Origin: an uncultured bacterium
GTDB lineage: Bacteria; Actinomycetota; Coriobacteriia; Coriobacteriales; Coriobacteriaceae
Assembly (NCBI GenBank): GCA_905215115.1
Contig: CAJMOP010000099.1
Span: 1 to 7,338 of the forward strand
Reading direction: 5' to 3'
Length of the DNA stretch: 7,338 nucleotides
The position numbers and the translations under genes are program-made. This document shows, in pieces, positions 4,853 to 7,338 of this stretch. The first letter of the stretch is position 1, and each line of letters opens with the position of its first letter. The notes under the pieces were generated by a model. That model searched no databases. It had not been told where the DNA came from and saw only the letters and a program-made list of their open reading frames with translations.

Positions 4853-5806
4853 ATGGACAAGGCCGCATCCGCCGGTCATTCGGACCGTTGCCGCATCGTC
4901 GTCGATACCTGCTGCGACTTTAGCCCCGAGGTCGCCGCGAACCTCGATGTCGATATCCTGGGTTTCCCCTTCATTATCGATGGCGAAGAGCGCACGGACG
5001 ACATCTGGTCGAGCATCACACCCAAGGAGTTCTACGACCGCATGCGCGCCGGCGCCCGCGTGTCCACCTCGGCTGTGTCGCTCGGTCGCTATATCGAGTT
5101 CTTTACCGAGTGCGCCAAAGAGGGCACACCAACGGTCTACCTGTGCTTTACCTCGGCGCTGTCGTCGAGCTACAACTCCGCGTGCCAGGCGGCGGATGCC
5201 GTGCGCGCCGAGTATCCCAACTTTGAGCTCTACGTGGTCGACAACGCTCTACCCTGTGCGACCGGCGCGCTCCTGGCGCTCGAGGCCGTGCGTCAGCGTT
5301 CGGCGGGGCTGACCGCCAAGCAACTGGTCGATTGGGCAAACGAGGCAAAGACCTACGTCCACGGCTACTTTACGCTCGAGAGCTTCGATGCACTGGCTGC
5401 CGGCGGCCGCATTCCGCCCGCGGCGGCGCAGCTCACGGCAAAACTCGATGTCAAGCCCGAACTCTCCTACGACCTTGCCGGCTCGCTGTCGCTGATCGGC
5501 GTCAACCGCGGCCGCAAGAAGGCGCTCAAGTCCATCCTCAAGTCGTTCCGCGAGAACTATGTGCCCGATCGCACCATGCCCATCGCCATTATGACGGCCG
5601 ATGCCGAAAAGGACGGCGACTGGCTCGAAGCCGCCATCCGCAAGGAGGAGGGCTGCGCCGACGTCACGATCATTCGCAGCTCCGTGGGTCCCACCATCGG
5701 CTCGCACGTGGGCCCCGGCATGGTGGCCTGCGCGTTTTGGGGCAAGAACCGCGCCGACAAGGCGTCGCTTTCCGACCGCATCGCCCGCCGCGTGCGCGGT
5801 CAGTAG
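4853..5806 (+). CDS. DegV family fatty-acid-binding protein (FakB-like)
   Basis: The 317-residue protein belongs to the DegV family. Characterised members (FakB) hold a fatty acid and present it to the kinase FakA for phosphorylation and entry into phospholipid synthesis. Visible family landmarks are the N-terminal strand with D18 and T19 (IVVDTCCDFS), the TSAVS loop (72-76), the FTSALSSSYNSA segment (99-110), FTLESFDALAAGGRI ending at I187, and SVGPTIGSHVGPG (277-289), whose His and Gly residues line the head-group pocket. Length is slightly above the usual 280-290 residues owing to a short N-terminal extension. ATG 4853 has AAGGAG (4839-4844) eight bases upstream; TTG 4850 is less likely. 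No fakA gene is in the window. The specific fatty acid cannot be read from the sequence. The gene starts 18 bases after the hpf terminator, so its promoter either overlaps that region or depends on read-through. Confidence 0.92.
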   Translation: MDKAASAGHSDRCRIVVDTCCDFSPEVAANLDVDILGFPFIIDGEERTDDIWSSITPKEFYDRMRAGARVSTSAVSLGRYIEFFTECAKEGTPTVYLCFTSALSSSYNSACQAADAVRAEYPNFELYVVDNALPCATGALLALEAVRQRSAGLTAKQLVDWANEAKTYVHGYFTLESFDALAAGGRIPPAAAQLTAKLDVKPELSYDLAGSLSLIGVNRGRKKALKSILKSFRENYVPDRTMPIAIMTADAEKDGDWLEAAIRKEEGCADVTIIRSSVGPTIGSHVGPGMVACAFWGKNRADKASLSDRIARRVRGQ

Positions 5807-5904
5807 GCAAGTAACGCGGCCGTAATCGATCCCAACTCACAGCCCAAACGCTGGCACCGAGTATTCAACCTGGTAACAACACCCAACCCAAAAGGAAAGG
5901 TTTC

Positions 5905-6984
5905 ATGGCAAACAAGCTCTCCGTCGCATTTATCGGCACCGGAATCATGGGTGCCCCCATCGCCGGCCACATCCTGGACGCCGGCTATCCCGTCACGGTC
6001 AACAACCGCACCAAGTCCAAGGCCGCAGCGCTCGTTGAGCGCGGCGCCGTCTGGGCCGATACGCCGGCCGATGCCGCGGCGAACGCCGATGTCGTCTTTA
6101 CCATGGTGGGCTATCCCTCCGAGGTCGAGGAGCTCTACCTGGCGGGCGACGGCCTGCTCGCGTGCACCAAGCCCGGCGCGGTGCTGATCGACCTCACCAC
6201 GAGCTCCCCCGAGCTGGCGCGTGACATTGCCGAGGCCGCCCAGGTTTCCGGCCGCATGGCGTTTGACTGCCCCGTCACCGGCGGCGAGTCGGGCGCTATC
6301 GCCGGCACGCTCACGGCTATCGTGGGCGCCACCGAGAACGACATCGCGCCGGTCCGCGATATCCTTGCCACCTTTGCGGCAAATATCTGCTGCTTCGATG
6401 GCGCCGGCAAGGGCCAGGCTGCCAAGCTCGCCAACCAGGTGTCGCTGGGCGCCTGCATGGTCGGTATGGCCGATGCGCTGGCGTTTGCCGAGCTGGGCGG
6501 CCTTGACCTGGAGAAGACCCGCCAGATGATCCTGGGCGGCACCGGCAAGTCCGGCGCTATGGAGAGCCTGGCTCCCAAGGCGCTCGACGGCGACTACAAG
6601 CCCGGCTTTATGGTCGAGCACTTCATTAAGGACCTGCGCCTGGCCCTTGCCTACGCCGATGACCGCGAGCTTGCGCTGCCCGGCGCCGACGTGGCCTTTA
6701 CGCTCTACGACATGCTCGACGCCATCGGTGGTGCCAAGCTGGGCACCCAGGCCATCACGGTCCTCTACAAGGAGGAGGCCGACGCCATCGCCGCTGGACT
6801 GGACTGGTCGCAGTATCGTCCCGAGGAGCACGGTGCCCACGAGGAGGGCTGCGGTTGCGGCGAGCATGGCGACGACCACGAGTGCGGTTGCGGCCACCAT
6901 CACGGCGAGGACCACGAGTGCTGCGGCGGTCACGGCCACGATGACGGCCACGAGTGCTGCTGCGGCCACCATCACGAGGAGTAG
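5905..6984 (+). CDS. NAD(P)-dependent beta-hydroxyacid dehydrogenase with His/Cys-rich tail
   Basis: The 359-residue protein is of the 3-hydroxyisobutyrate/tartronate-semialdehyde reductase family, soluble enzymes that interconvert beta-hydroxyacids and their semialdehydes. The Rossmann motif GTGIMG is at 11-16, followed by the dinucleotide-contact region VNNRTKSK (32-39). The substrate loop DCPVTGG is at 121-127. The catalytic lysine is probably K174 in the segment GKGQAAKLANQ. The normal family fold ends near residue 300. Beyond it, residues 309-359 contain 14 His and 9 Cys in 51 residues, with repeated HEC, CGCG and HHH elements, which is not part of the family. ATG 5905 is supported by AAGGAAAGG just upstream. 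NADH or NADPH preference and the substrate are not decided. The next gene begins five bases after the stop, so the two are probably co-transcribed. The 98 bases between the DegV gene and this gene contain no clear promoter or terminator. Confidence 0.9.
   Translation: MANKLSVAFIGTGIMGAPIAGHILDAGYPVTVNNRTKSKAAALVERGAVWADTPADAAANADVVFTMVGYPSEVEELYLAGDGLLACTKPGAVLIDLTTSSPELARDIAEAAQVSGRMAFDCPVTGGESGAIAGTLTAIVGATENDIAPVRDILATFAANICCFDGAGKGQAAKLANQVSLGACMVGMADALAFAELGGLDLEKTRQMILGGTGKSGAMESLAPKALDGDYKPGFMVEHFIKDLRLALAYADDRELALPGADVAFTLYDMLDAIGGAKLGTQAITVLYKEEADAIAAGLDWSQYRPEEHGAHEEGCGCGEHGDDHECGCGHHHGEDHECCGGHGHDDGHECCCGHHHEE
6874..6981 (+). repeat. Three 12-codon tandem repeats encoding a His/Cys-rich tail
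   Basis: Residues 324-335, 336-347 and 348-359 are three consecutive 12-residue units: DHECGCGHHHGE, DHECCGGHGHDD and GHECCCGHHHEE. Each begins with the bases CCACGAGTGC after the first two positions, so the period of 36 bp is visible in the DNA as well. A degenerate fourth copy precedes them (around 312-323). The pattern suggests growth by tandem duplication and a role in binding metal ions such as nickel, zinc, copper or cobalt. Confidence 0.8.
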
Positions 6985-6989
6985 CGCCC

Positions 6990-7338
6990 ATGAGCTGGAC
7001 GTTCGTGGTGCTTGCGCTGGTGCTCTTTCTCTTTGCGATCTACATTGGCTTTTTGTGCGGCCAGTGGGCCTGCGAAAAGCGCGTCATCACCAAGCGCGAC
7101 TACTGGATTGCCAACTTTGCAGGAGCGGCGGCAGTCGTCCTGCTGACCTGGGTGTTCTCGCTGTTTCCGCTGGTGCAGTTTGCGCCGATCGGCTGGCTCG
7201 GCGGTTTTATCGCCGGTCTTAAGATGAGCTTTGGCGAGTCCGTCGGTCCGTGGCGCAAGCACGACGAGGTCTTTAATGTCAACAAGGCCCATCGCGCCGC
7301 CGCCGATGCGGGCGACGCCGAGGAGCGCCGTCGCGCGC
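6990..7338 (+). CDS. Small membrane protein of unknown function, 3' end beyond window
   Basis: ATG 6990 has GAGGAG (6976-6981) eight bases upstream, inside the last codons of the dehydrogenase, and the frame stays open to the window edge (116 residues). The N-terminus is a hydrophobic segment (about 4-24). A short basic loop follows (EKRVITKRD), then a second segment (about 40-62), a proline-glycine turn and a short third hydrophobic stretch (about 64-77). The remainder is soluble and charged (FGESVGPWRKHDEVFNVNK, then an Ala/Arg/Glu-rich region). The basic loop suggests that the charged tail and the loop are on the cytoplasmic side if there are two spanning segments. I do not recognise the family. 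Tight spacing implies co-transcription with the dehydrogenase. Confidence 0.75.
   Translation, partial: MSWTFVVLALVLFLFAIYIGFLCGQWACEKRVITKRDYWIANFAGAAAVVLLTWVFSLFPLVQFAPIGWLGGFIAGLKMSFGESVGPWRKHDEVFNVNKAHRAAADAGDAEERRRA

Noticed and set aside
5800..6975. A 391-codon open frame on the minus strand opposite the dehydrogenase
   Set aside because: It is the antisense of a GC-rich gene with strong third-position bias; its translation is low-complexity Val/Ala at the start and it has no ribosome binding site.
1..7338. CRISPR array, tRNA or rRNA genes
   Set aside because: No spaced direct repeats, no cloverleaf with TTCRA arm and no conserved rRNA blocks were found on either strand.

Overview
The window looks like chromosomal DNA of a high-GC actinobacterium, most probably a member of the Coriobacteriia close to Collinsella. 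That placement comes from the overall character of the proteins and the codon use (GC-rich third positions, GTG and TTG starts, a Vsr-like nuclease of a type I associate with this class). It is a judgement from memory, not a database match. All convincing genes lie on the plus strand.

Layout. Bases 1-84 are the end of an unidentified gene. A ComF-type phosphoribosyltransferase (187-993) follows, starting at TTG directly after a hairpin that contains its ribosome binding site. Ten bases later comes a protein with a Vsr/DUF559-like nuclease fold at its C-terminus (1004-2113), apparently translationally coupled to comF. Next is a 750-base stretch without a gene. It holds a 227-bp AT-rich element bounded by 52-bp near-perfect inverted repeats (2143-2369), two GC-rich hairpins (2365-2413), a sigma-70-like promoter (2486-2514) and about 270 bases that fold like a large structured RNA closed by a long-range helix (2521-2790). 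A solute-binding-protein-like lipoprotein (2864-3871) follows and ends in a strong terminator (3938-3971).

After a second gene-free leader (3972-4188) come the long-form ribosome hibernation factor hpf/raiA (4189-4773) and its terminator, a DegV-family fatty-acid-binding protein (4853-5806), a beta-hydroxyacid dehydrogenase with a His/Cys-rich C-terminal tail made of 12-residue repeats (5905-6984), and the start of a small membrane protein (6990 to the window edge).

How it fits together. comF and the nuclease-like gene form one unit. The structured RNA and the lipoprotein probably share a promoter. hpf stands alone between terminators. The dehydrogenase and the membrane protein are closely coupled. 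The parts most worth a second look are the structured RNA lying between comF and hpf/raiA (the neighbourhood reported for raiA-motif RNAs), the 52-bp inverted-repeat element, and the metal-binding-like tail on the dehydrogenase.
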